Shown: positions 47,368 to 57,423 of the stretch, one piece after another
How the letters are laid out: every line of letters begins with the position of its first letter
Numbering within the stretch: position 1 is the first letter of the stretch
Assembly (NCBI RefSeq): GCF_001659605.2
Contig: NC_035170.2
Location: 29,244,020 to 29,308,019, forward strand
Origin: Manihot esculenta
Taxonomy: Eukaryota > Streptophyta > Magnoliopsida > Malpighiales > Euphorbiaceae
Length of the DNA: 64,000 nucleotides
Direction of reading: 5' to 3'
The notes under the pieces: generated by a model
The model's input: the letters and a program-made list of their open reading frames with translations, nothing else
What the model was told of the DNA's origin: nothing
The model's database searches: none
Made by a program: the position numbers and the translations under genes

Positions 47368-47723
47368 TTATCTCTCTGGCGAAGTAGGAGGATAAATAGT
47401 CCTTAAAGGACTTACATCAGTAACCTCCTCGCCTGCATTATCCCTATTTACAACCACCTCTGAAGGAAGTTCGGTGTCCCTTGGGTCAGAGCTCTCAACA
47501 TCAATAGTAGGGGCAACCTCTGACCCAGAGCGGAGGCTTTCTTTTTTATAATTAGAGTCATCTTCCTCCGACCCCTGCTCGGATCCCTCTGAAGAAGACT
47601 CAGCTGGCCGGTCTATGATCCTCCGAGAATCTCCTCGGGGCAAAGGGAAATCATCTTCCCCGTATAGCACTGACTCACCATCTGAATCTATTTCACGCTT
47701 GCGAAGCTCTGCCAAAGGGGTAT
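47368..47723 (-). pseudogene. 3' end of the Tat antisense gene, cut off by a nested element
   Basis: Continuation of the antisense frame that runs out at 54751; removing the nested element and one target duplication joins the two in the same frame (ending REARQAPDT, then PLAELRKREIDSDGE). The piece is acidic and Ser-rich (SSSEGSEQGSEEDDS) and ends at a stop at 47368-47370. A short stretch, 47167-47367, separates it from the solo LTR. Confidence 0.8.
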
Positions 47724-49330
47724 TGATAGAGCCAAATTTAGACCCATTTTCCATATTGATATTTATGTTAATTTACACATTTTCTACCTAATTTTGTGGT
47801 TTTAACCTTATTTTGCAGAAAATGGAGTAAAATGGTAATTTGGCAAAAATGGCCTTAAATCTGCCCAAAAGAGAGCAAAATTGCACAAGCATGGTTTGCC
47901 CAAATTGTTTGCTCAAACCAAAGTTGAAGCTGAAATGGAAGAGGAACAATCTGCTGTTTGACCAGACTGTTTGCCCAAACAGACTGGGCAAACAGATCAA
48001 CAGGGCAGAAGCAGAGCACAAACAACAGGAAAACCAGACTGTTTGCCCAAACAGACTGGGCAAACAGGCCAGCAGTGCGCAGGCAACAGGGAAAACAGAC
48101 TGTTTGCCCGAGCTGTTTGCCCAAACAACCCGGGCAAACAACACCAGCAACCAGCAGACAGTAAATTGCGGGAAAACCAAAATTCAAATGCTCAAGAAGT
48201 GTTTTCCCTCCCAAACACGTGTGGACAGCTCAGCAAACCCTAAAGACACCTCAGCACTCAATCCCACATATTTAGGAAGGCAAATCTCATCAAAATACAA
48301 TTACCTTCCAAGAATTCAACTCCAATTGAGAAAAGGAGTCCCAACTCAACAAGGAAACCCTAGGGCAGCCTCTCCAGCTATAAAAGGGCATGCAAACCAG
48401 TAGATCAATTATCTCTTGAATCATCTTGGGATCAACTCATCCTCGGCAGGACCACTCCAGCAGCTGCGCACCCCTTGCGCCAGCCCTTCTCCATCTCTTT
48501 TTGCTTTCTTTCTTTTCTTTTATGTTAGTTTCAGCCATGAGTGGCTGAAACCCTTTTTCTAGTTGAAGAATAAGGTGAAACTTTGGTTGTTTATGGATTG
48601 GGAGATCTGAACCTTCATGTTATTCTTTTATTAATCAGTATTTATGCAATTTTGTGCTTAATTCATTGTTGCTTTGTTGTTTTGATCAAATTGGCCACTT
48701 GATTCTTGATTGCAAAGTAATTATTTGTTAGTTTGGATAGTTTGAAGTCCGTAATTGCTTGAATTATTCAAACACAAGTAACCCTTGGTGTAAAAACCTA
48801 GGAAATTGCATAATCTAGCAATATCACCATACGTTTGGGTAGCTAGAATTAGGTCTCTCTATTTCTTAATGCAATTAACAGTTGTTAGATGCCTAAGGCC
48901 CAAGGACGTTCCTTGGCAACTTGTTGATTAGTGGTTAATTAGAGGACGTTCCCTAATTAACTTATACTTAAGGAGGGATATGGTAGGTGAGAAGCGTCTT
49001 CCACCTCCATAACTAATTTATTGAGTCAAATAAAAGAATATAAGTGTCAATGATCAATCCCAATAACTAAAGTGGATCCAACTCTTCAACTAGGCCTTTC
49101 TCATTATTGAATTTCCTTCAATTAATTATCTGCTTTACTTTATTGCTAGTTTAGTCATCACCTCCAAAACCCCCCAATTTACTTTTATTGTCTATTTATT
49201 TACTTGGTCTTGACTAGGAAAATAAGTAAGTATCAATTCCCTGTGGATTCGACCCTATTGCCACTATCTGCAAATTTATTTGTTGATTGATAATAGGTTT
49301 ATTTTTGACGGCTTCGACAACCGCTTATCA
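47724..49330 (+). repeat. 5' LTR of the Athila derivative
   Basis: Starts TGATAGAGCC and ends CCGCTTATCA. TATAAAA at 48379-48385 is the probable promoter. Three TGTTTGCCCA-N7-TGGGCAAACA-type palindromes (47968-47994, 48040-48066, 48114-48140) lie 240-410 bp upstream of the TATA box. Confidence 0.92.
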
Positions 49331-49412
49331 AAAATTGGCGCCGTTGCCGGGGAATTGATTTAACTTATTTGTTTTTCTTTCATGACCAGATCTGGACTCA
49401 AGAAACTGATTC

Positions 49413-51128
49413 ATGGATGAGGTAAGTACATCTATTCTCACTGCTCAACTTTCTGAACTAACCTCTGTTTTGAGAAGTTATGTCATAGGTCAAGCTCAAC
49501 AACTTCAGCAGTCTCGGCCATGTGGGATTTGCGCATATGTAGGACACCCAACTGATCGATGTCCTACACTTTATGAGGATTACCAGCAAGTACATGCCTT
49601 TGAAGGATTCAATAGCCAGCCAAGATGTGATCCCTACCTTGATACCTATAATCCATGTTGGAGGGACCACCCGAATTATGACTATACAAGGGCTAACTAC
49701 TACCGAAACTATCAAGCCCAAGCAACACCTCAAAACTCCAATATGGAACTTGAAGAGATGGTGAGAAGGCTGGAAGTTTCTGGGCAAATTCTCCAACAGC
49801 AAGTGGATCAAGCGGTCAACTCAGTGAACGCGCACATATTAAGAAGAGAGGAAGAGCTTCAAGATCTATGGGACGATGACGAAAGTTCTCAAGAAACAGA
49901 ACGAGCTGTTGAGTCTGCTGCACAAGTCACCACTGCACTTGAAATAGAACCTGCTGCTGTCCAAAAATCAGCACCAACCGAAGCTCCTGCAGCAAAAACA
50001 GCACCGGCTGTCCAAAAATCAGCAACCTCAGAAATTGCCCCAACTGAACCAGAAGTTGCTGCACTTGCTGAAACTGCCAAAATTACACCAGAAATTACAG
50101 AATTTGTTGCTGTCCAAGTTGCTGAAAACAGAGACAGCAACTGCTGTCAAACTGCCACAACCACTGCTGCCCGCAAATTAGCACCAGCCGAAGTACCTGT
50201 TACATCCCCTGCTGCTGTCCATAAACCAGCAACTGCTGGAAGTGCCCCAACTGAATCAAAACCTGTTGATAGTTTAGACATCATTGATTATTTGAGCCAA
50301 GAAATTTTTGATATAAATCAAAATGATATGCTAACCGATGAATTTTGTAGGGAGGACAGCCAAGAAGATGCAAAAAGCCAAGTAGAGCTGAAACGGACAG
50401 CAATGGACTGCTGCATGCAGAGGACAGATTGTTGTTTGCCCAAACAGCCTGGGCAAACAAGCAGACAGAAGGCAGAACAGGCAGACTGCTGTCTGCCCAA
50501 ACAGCCAGCAAAGGCAGAACAGGCAAGCCCCTGTTTGCCCAAACAGGTTCAGCAACCAGATGAGACTAATGGCAGACTGCCCAAATCACTCCAGCAAGAA
50601 GAACTCAGTTTGCCCAAACCAGTTGGGCAAACAGCTCCAGCAGAACACTGTTCACCTGAAAAACCAGCAGAGGAAAAGAAGGTAGAATCTTGTTTGCCCG
50701 AACAGCAGCCAGCAAAGGAGCATGAGGAAAGTTGCTGTTTGCCCAAACAGCAGGGAGAAGGAGAATCCAGCTTTTCCAAACAGCAAGCCAAGGCAGAAAC
50801 TTGTTTGCCCAAACAAGCTATGCAGATTGTACAAGAAGATTGCTGTTTGCCCAAACAGCAAGGTAAGGTAGAATTTGTTTTGCCCGAATTCAATATCAAA
50901 TTGCAGCCACCTATGGAGAAATATGAATTGGAGTTCAAAGTGCTGCCCAATCATCTCAAATATGCACACATAAGGACTAGAGGCACACCTCATATGAAAG
51001 AGGAGAAGCTAATCATGTTACTTTATGAGTGCATGAAAGAAATAGGATGGGTTGTGACTAAATCAAAAGGCACGCTACACTTTTTACTTAATGCAGTTGG
51101 AACCATTTTCCCTCCTCCAATTACTTAA
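49413..51128 (+). CDS. Athila-derived gag-like protein with repeat-encoded CLPKQ motifs
   Basis: 571 residues. The N-terminus has a gag-type knuckle (CGICAYVGHPTDRCP) and the usual Athila follow-on (RCDPYLDTYNPCWRDHPNY). The middle (about 165-300) is Ala/Pro/Thr-rich with repeats of the type APTEAPAAKTAPAVQKSA. Residues ~340-490 hold about ten copies of CLPKQ, each coded by TGTTTGCCCAAACAG, the arm of the element's palindromes. The C-terminus (LPNHLKYAHIRTRGTP...IGWVVTKSKGT) matches the Athila linker before reverse transcriptase. So gag is joined directly to the pre-RT segment, with the protease deleted; the enzymes downstream are also absent. No stop interrupts it. Function unknown; possibly a capsid-like protein acting for the element. 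Confidence 0.8.
   Translation: MDEVSTSILTAQLSELTSVLRSYVIGQAQQLQQSRPCGICAYVGHPTDRCPTLYEDYQQVHAFEGFNSQPRCDPYLDTYNPCWRDHPNYDYTRANYYRNYQAQATPQNSNMELEEMVRRLEVSGQILQQQVDQAVNSVNAHILRREEELQDLWDDDESSQETERAVESAAQVTTALEIEPAAVQKSAPTEAPAAKTAPAVQKSATSEIAPTEPEVAALAETAKITPEITEFVAVQVAENRDSNCCQTATTTAARKLAPAEVPVTSPAAVHKPATAGSAPTESKPVDSLDIIDYLSQEIFDINQNDMLTDEFCREDSQEDAKSQVELKRTAMDCCMQRTDCCLPKQPGQTSRQKAEQADCCLPKQPAKAEQASPCLPKQVQQPDETNGRLPKSLQQEELSLPKPVGQTAPAEHCSPEKPAEEKKVESCLPEQQPAKEHEESCCLPKQQGEGESSFSKQQAKAETCLPKQAMQIVQEDCCLPKQQGKVEFVLPEFNIKLQPPMEKYELEFKVLPNHLKYAHIRTRGTPHMKEEKLIMLLYECMKEIGWVVTKSKGTLHFLLNAVGTIFPPPIT
50433..50860 (+). repeat. Palindrome arms embedded in coding sequence
   Basis: Full dyads at 50433-50459 and 50607-50633 and many half units (TTTGCCCAAACAG) at irregular spacing, nearly all in the same frame, so that they encode LPKQ. 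Synonymous and Cys/Ser changes are few. Confidence 0.8.
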
Positions 51129-51231
51129 GCCTTGATCAAGTCAAGAAAGTCTAGCCCGCGACTTTAAACTAAGGCGCTACTGGGAGGCAACCCAGCGGAG
51201 ACATGCCCAATCAAGGAAGATTTTCCAGACG

Positions 51232-51256
51232 AAAAAAAAAAAAAAAAAAAAAAAAA
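51232..51256. repeat. Poly-A run
   Basis: About 25 consecutive A bases directly before the next palindrome, 100 bp after the gag-like stop codon. Confidence 0.9.
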
Positions 51257-51268
51257 GAGATATGTGAC

Positions 51269-51965
51269 TGTTTGCCCAAACAGCATGGGCAAACAACCAG
51301 AGATGCAGGAACCAGAGTTAACCCACTTCCAGATTTTAGCTGTTTTGTAGGTAAAGGCTGGATGATCAAATTGTTTGCCCAAACACACTGGGCAAACAGC
51401 AGAGAAGACTACCAGGGCACACTGTTCGCCCACGCAAGCTGGGCAAACAACCACAGCAGTCCACCACATCAGCAGACCACACCCCAGATCACTGTTCGAC
51501 CAAGCTGTTTGCCCAAATAGGCTGGGCAAACACCCAAGGCAGCAGAAGTGACAAGGAAGAAATCTTAAACAGGGCAGTACCTTCTTCATCTCTATTCAAT
51601 ATTCTATTATGCCCTTTCCATGACAACTCTTCTTCTTCTCAAAACTTCTCATTGCTGCACAAATGGGTAGCACCTTTCACATTTTTCTGCTGTCCCACTG
51701 CATGACAGCATGTTTGGGCATCACACAAACAACACCAGCGGGCCAATCAGCAGCATACTAAGTTGTTTGCCCACGCAAGCTGGGCAAACAACTGCAGCAG
51801 ATCAGTGGGCAGCCTATATCAGCAGGCCTACCAGCAGATAAGACCAGCAGGCCTACCAGCCAGCAGGCCAACCACCAGTGCAGCAATCAGTACCAGCAAC
51901 CAGCACACATCTGCACACAGACGCACCTAAAGCCGGCTGTTTGCCCAAACAAAACTGGGCAAACA
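51269..51965. repeat. Non-coding TGTTTGCCCA-N7-TGGGCAAACA palindrome array
   Basis: Six full dyads at 51269, 51372, 51423, 51506, 51764 and 51938. The spacer is 7 nt in five and 8 nt in the last. Some arms carry paired or single changes (TGTTCGCCCA; CACGCAAGC spacer in two). They lie between the gag-like gene and the 3' LTR in CAG-rich DNA (AGCAGGCC, CCAGCAG repeats). Confidence 0.87.
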
Positions 51966-52561
51966 ACCATACCAGGGAAGTATCAGTTTTTCACTTGAAC
52001 TTTAATTTTTCCATACATTGAGGACAATGCTTGAGCTAGGTGTGGGGTGCATATCTCTGAATTTTGATGCTTCATGCATACTTTTTGATTCCTCTTAATT
52101 TCTTTTAAGCTTTAATTTTCAATTAGCACACATTAGGTTAAATTTTTTTTTTCATTTTTAGTTATTTTTCAATTCACACTCACACACACCTTCACATAGC
52201 CACAGTCTTCACACACATTTAGCCACAGTTTTTCTGTTTTGACATGCTTTACTCAAACACATAGGCTATGGTGAATGAGCTTTCTTTCCATGACCCCATT
52301 GATGTGATAACTCTTTAAACCTAAGTTGCATCACTTGTAGTAAGTTGTATTCATTTTTGGGAATTTCTTTTTGAATTGAATCTTTAAGCCTGCCATGGTG
52401 AAAAATATATTGATGACCCTCAATTGAAGAGAATGAATTAAAAGTTGTGTGAATGAACTTAACATGACTTGTTTTAGCAATTGGTGTTGATTTGCCCAAA
52501 TCATTGAGAGAAAGAAAATTCAGCAAAAGGCAAAGACCTCAAAAGCACAAATCATAAAATT

Positions 52562-52811
52562 GTTCCGATGGTCTAGACTATGAACTGAGCCCAAAAGCCA
52601 CCTGAACAAGTGACTAACTGAGTAACCGGGGGTGTATCACCCATGTACACAATCGCGTAAAAAGGTTAGTGACTTTTTCAGGCAAAAATAAGTTTCGATG
52701 GTCTAGACTATGAACAGAGCTAGTAGCCACTTGAACAAGTGACTAACTGAGTAACCGGGGGTGTATCACCCATATGCACCTTCGCGTAAAAAGGTTGGTG
52801 AATTTTTCAAG
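52562..52811. repeat. ~130-bp tandem duplication in the Athila derivative 3' region
   Basis: Two adjacent copies sharing GATGGTCTAGACTATGAAC, GTAACCGGGGGTGTATCACC and CGCGTAAAAAGGTT, with several differences between copies. No coding role seen; similar tandem blocks occur upstream of the polypurine tract in other plant gypsy elements. Confidence 0.85.
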
Positions 52812-53138
52812 CAAGAATAAAAGTGCAAAAAGCTGAATAAAAAGTAAAGTGCTTCAAGTAAAGGGCAAATCACTCCGAAAGCTAGAAAAAGTCTAAATAA
52901 ACAAGAATATATGCATGCATGGTCTCTCTTGAGGAAAATAAATCCTAACCATGGTAGGTAAAAAAGAGACAAGGAAAAGAGGAAAGTAACCTTGGTGCAT
53001 ACACTCTTCACTACAATGCTTCAAAGTAGGGGTCTAGAGTAAGAGCTAAAGTGGAAATAAGGATCAAGTAGTAAAGAAAGCTTGTTTCACTAGGTCTATT
53101 TGCTTGAGGACAAGCAAAGGGTTAGGTGTGGGGGTATT

Positions 53139-54745
53139 TGATAGAGCCAAATTTAGACCCATTTTCCATATTGATATTTATGTTAATTTACACATTTTCT
53201 ACCTAATTTTGTGGTTTTAACCTTATTTTACAGAAAATGGAGTAAAATGGTAATTTGGCAAAAATGGCCTTAAATCTGCCCAAAAGAGAGCAAAATTGCA
53301 CAAGCATGGTTTGCCCAAATTGTTTGCCCAAACCAAAGTTGAAGCTGAAATGGAAGAGGAACAATCTGCTGTTTGACCAGACTGTTTGCCCAAACAGACT
53401 GGGCAAACAGATCAACAGGGCAGAAGCAGAGCACAAACAACAGGAAAACCAGACTGTTTGCCCAAACAGACTGGGCAAACAGGCCAGCAGTGCGCAGGCA
53501 ACAGGGAAAATAGACTGTTTGCCCGAGCTGTTTGCCCAAACAACCCGGGCAAACAACACCAGCAACCAGCAGACAGTAAATTGCGGGAAAACCAAAATTC
53601 AAATGCTCAAGAAGTGTTTTCCCTCCCAAACACGTGTGGACAGCTCAGCAAACCCTAAAGACACCTCAGCACTCAATCCCACATATTTAGGAAGGCAAAT
53701 CTCATCAAAATACAATTACCTTCCAAGAATTCAACTCCAATTGAGAAAAGGAGTCCCAACTCAACAAGGAAACCCTAGGGCAGCCTCTCCAGCTATAAAA
53801 GGGCATGCAAACCAGTAGATCAATTATCTCTTGAATCATCTTGGGATCAACTCATCCTCGGCAGGACCACTCCAGCAGCTGCGCACCCCTTGCGCCAGCC
53901 CTTCTCCATCTCTTTTTGCTTTCTTTCTTTTCTTTTATGTTAGTTTCAGCCATGAGTGGCTGAAACCCTTTTTCTAGTTGAAGAATAAGGTGAAACTTTG
54001 GTTGTTTATGGATTGGGAGATCTGAACCTTCATGTTATTCTTTTATTAATCAGTATTTATGCAATTTTGTGCTTAATTCATTGTTGCTTTGTTGTTTTGA
54101 TCAAATTGGCCACTTGATTCTTGATTGCAAAGTAATTATTTGTTAGTTTGGATAGTTTGAAGTCCGTAATTGCTTGAATTATTCAAACACAAGTAACCCT
54201 TGGTGTAAAAACCTAGGAAATTGCATAATCTAGCAATATCACCATACGTTTGGGTAGCTAGAATTAGGTCTCTCTATTTCTTAATGCAATTAACAGTTGT
54301 TAGATGCCTAAGGCCCAAGGACGTTCCTTGGCAACTTGTTGATTAGTGGTTAATTAGAGGACGTTCCCTAATTAACTTATACTTAAGGAGGGATATGGTA
54401 GGTGAGAAGCGTCTTCCACCTCCATAACTAATTTATTGAGTCAAATAAAAGAATATAAGTGTCAATGATCAATCCCAATAACTAAAGTGGATCCAACTCT
54501 TCAACTAGGCCTTTCTCATTATTGAATTTCCTTCAATTAATTATCTGCTTTACTTTATTGCTAGTTTAGTCATCACCTCCAAAACCCCCCAATTTACTTT
54601 TATTGTCTATTTATTTACTTGGTCTTGACTAGGAAAATAAGTAAGTATCAATTCCCTGTGGATTCGACCCTATTGCCACTATCTGCAAATTTATTTGTTG
54701 ATTGATAATAGGTTTATTTTTTACGGCTTCGACAACCGCTTATCA
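53139..54745 (+). repeat. 3' LTR of the Athila derivative
   Basis: Same length and palindromes as the 5' LTR. Differences seen by eye include TTTTACAG for TTTTGCAG, TTTGCCC for TTTGCTC, AAAATAGAC for AAAACAGAC and TTTTTTACGG for TTTTTGACGG. TATAAAA at about 53794-53800. Confidence 0.92.
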
Positions 54746-54750
54746 GGTAT

Positions 54751-57423
54751 CAGGAGCCTGCCTAGCTTCTCTTAAACCACGATTATAGCCGGATGAGTAA
54801 TAACGAAGGGCTTTATTGACAATAGTCGACTTCATTTCATCAGAAGCTAAATATCTATCAAGATGCGCTTCACAGGCCTCAGCTACAAATTCCTTAAACT
54901 CAGAAGAGTCTTTGTAGTCCTGAAGATGAACTTCACAGGCCTGTTCAATTTTAACCTTCATCTCAGCAGACTCCTGGTACTCCGCTATACATTGCTCACG
55001 TACCAGCTGAGCCTTGCTTTCAGAATGCTTTATTACCTCGAACAAGGCTAAACACTTACGTTCCAAAGCCCTGACTTCCTGGCTAAGTTGATTGTAATGA
55101 AATTTGAATTTTTCAGCCGAAGAAGCCAGATCTCTGATACGATCAGAACTTGTGCTCAACTCCTGCTCAAGGACCTGTACCCGAGCTAGGGCCGTCTCTC
55201 TTTGAGATTCCACTTCCTTCAGACGAGTCTGAAGTCCTTCAAAATCTGCCTTTAAGGCATCATATTGGCGCTGGGCTTCAGCCTTTTGGCTCACAGCCTC
55301 GTCCCTCTCTCGAAGGGCCTCCATCATAGAAGACAACTGCTTCAAAACTTCTTCGCAGCGAATCTCCAAGGGAGCTGCCCTCTCACCAGACTCTTTGAGA
55401 ACATTGCGAGTCCGAGACAGCTCATCTTCTAAAAACGAGGTACGCTTTGCTGCCTCAGCTTCTTTCTCCTCAGCCTTTTTGAGGGCCTCCAGCGCAGAAT
55501 GCAATTCCACCTGGAGGGACTGGATCTGCTCCCGAGCAGCTACCAGATTGCCTCTCGCGTCATTGGTTGCAGATATATTCTCTTCCAGACGTGCCTCTTC
55601 AATCCGGCGGTCTACAGACTCCCGGAGGGAACGATTACGAGCATCCACCTCCATGAAGAGGCCCGTCACCTAACATAAAAAAGCAACCGTCAAAAAAAAA
55701 AAAAAAAAAAGGGGGAGGAATGACTCACCATCAGAAGCATCTCCCTGATCAAAGATCCGAGCTCCTCATGAGAGCGGGATCGAAAAGATGCTTGCTCCTT
55801 AGTGGAACTGGCCAAGAGACCAGTCAGGGCAATCAGACGAGGATCCGAAGCATGTGTAACCCCACCGAACATCTGTTCTCTGAGAAGGTCAGCAACAGCA
55901 TTGGCAGGAGATTCAGAGGTAATGTCCGACGCTTTCAGAACGTTGCCAAAAGAAGGCAACGGAGGCTCGGCAGCAACACCTTTCCCTTTCCCAATGGGAG
56001 GAAGAGCCGGGGAAGATCCTGTGGCAGATCTGGACTTCTTCCGAGCAGGAGACGGGGCAGATTCTCCGGAAGGGGCTGGGCGCTTGTCCCCGGTCTTCGG
56101 AGGAACGCCCTCAAAGCCTTCAGGTTCGGTCCTCACAGGGGCAGAGGCATCTTGGGTAAGAACCTCCGGACTTGGATCCTCTATAAGGACAATCTCCTGC
56201 CCTGTCCCAGAGGCCTCCTGGTTTTTATTCACAGGGGACTTAGACTTTCCCCCGGATACCCTTTCAGGAGAGTGGGCAGCACCCTGCTCTACTTGATCAG
56301 CACTTTGGGTCTGCTCCACAACAGCTAAAGGGGTCTCCTTCACGACCTCTGAGAAAGTTGGAGCAGACCTGGACCCCTCAGCAGGCCTCGAAGTTGAGCT
56401 CGTCTTGGTGCCAGTACTGCGAGAACTCGACTTGGTACTACGAGAGCTCGGCTTTGAAGCTTGAGGGGAAGCCTGGGCGGGAGGTCGGCTAACCTTCTTG
56501 GAAGAAGTAGCTTGAACCACTTCCGCAGCAGCCTCAGATACTGAACGACCAGCTGAAAAGGCGTCGTAGATTGCATGAATATTGTCCCGAGATAGGACAA
56601 AGTTTTTGGGAAAATTGATTTTGTCCATTTTAACTTCGGAAGCTACAAAAACACAAAATCGTGAAAGTTAGCATACATACTGATACTACGAGCAAAGAAG
56701 AAACATAATAACTGGACGAAGTGCTATACCCATGGCCCGGACATCCCTACGATTGGACACGTACAAACACTTCTCGACGTCATACTTCCTATCAACGGAA
56801 GTCAGTCGGAGCAACCCCACTTGCTCAATAATACTCAAATCGGGTAGGTCGTTGCAACCCGGATAAACCTCTCCCCAACTCAGATCCACTTCCCATGTAC
56901 GGGCAGAATCTGATTTTAGCTCTGCCACAAGGAAATTCTCTACCCATCCCTTTATGGAATCCTTGTAGCCCGTGAGAAGAGATAACCCCCTAAGGGGGGA
57001 AAAGTAATAGAAGTTTTGAACTGCCTTTACCAAGCGGAAAAAGGTAACGAACAAGCAGGCCGTGGGTGTAAAACCCCAACTCAGGCAGATAGACTCGAAA
57101 CAAGACATGAACAAAATGGAATTCGGGGATAACATCCGAGGAGTTACCATGAAGTAATCAAAAACCTCAACAAAGAAAGGGGTAAAGGGAAGTGGTAGAC
57201 CAAACTCTCTCTGTTTCAAGAAAAACACTATACTACGATCCTCTTGGGGATCCACCAAACCCGGAGGGGGAGGATAAGGAAGGACTATCCTCTCATTTTG
57301 AAGAGGCACTCGAATCAGATACAGAGGAGTATCTAAAAGCCTCCGACAAATGTATTTAGTTATGTTTGAAGGGGTAATGTGGGACTCAATGTTAACAACA
57401 TCAGGAAGTTCTAAAATCGCCAT
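54751..57423 (-). pseudogene. Tat antisense gene (PF04195-type domain plus coiled coil), exons 1-3
   Basis: A spliced gene antisense to gag-pol. Exon 1, 56730-57423 (MAILELPDVVNIESHITPSN), carries the globular domain known as putative gypsy-type transposon protein (PF04195) with LPLPFTPFFVEVFDYF and SPNSILFMSCFESICLSWGF. Exon 2, 55729-56642, is Ser/Pro/Lys-rich and basic (KKSRSATGSSPALPPIGKGK) and disordered-looking. Exon 3, from 55669, is a long coiled coil (REQIQSLQVELHSALEALKK). Introns 56643-56729 and 55670-55728 have good GT-AG borders with matching phase. The nested Athila element interrupts exon 3 at 54750, and the end lies at 47368-47723. Antisense genes of this kind are known in some Tat/Grande-type elements; function unclear. 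Before the nested insertion the gene appears to have been intact. Confidence 0.83.

Larger units (their letters stand above)
47724..54745 (+). mobile_element. Non-autonomous Athila-type LTR retrotransposon (7,022 bp), nested in the Tat element
   Basis: LTRs 47724-49330 and 53139-54745 are 1,607 bp each and differ at about four sites by eye. 5-bp duplication GGTAT (47719-47723 and 54746-54750). Primer-binding site TGGCGCCGTTGCCGGGGA at 49336-49353 fits the 3' end of plant tRNA-Asp(GUC). Polypurine tract GTGTGGGGG at 53126-53134. The interior has a gag-related frame but no reverse transcriptase or integrase; the text after it (GGGAGGCAACCCAG near 51181) is typical of Athila 3' DNA. It must move with enzymes from a related element. 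It is younger than its Tat host. Confidence 0.93.

Noticed and set aside
47788..48403. Frames in both directions within the Athila LTRs (FAQTDWANR- and CLPSLFGQT-type)
   Set aside because: Produced by palindromic repeats read in different frames; they lie upstream of or across the LTR promoter and are repeated in the 3' LTR.
51269..51965. CRISPR-like or recombination-site array (27-bp palindromes)
   Set aside because: Spacing is irregular, the same dyads occur within a coding frame and in both LTRs, and the host is a plant.
54863..56328. Plus-strand frames opposite the Tat antisense gene
   Set aside because: Shadows of the Ser/Lys/Glu-rich antisense exons; no domains and no splice logic.
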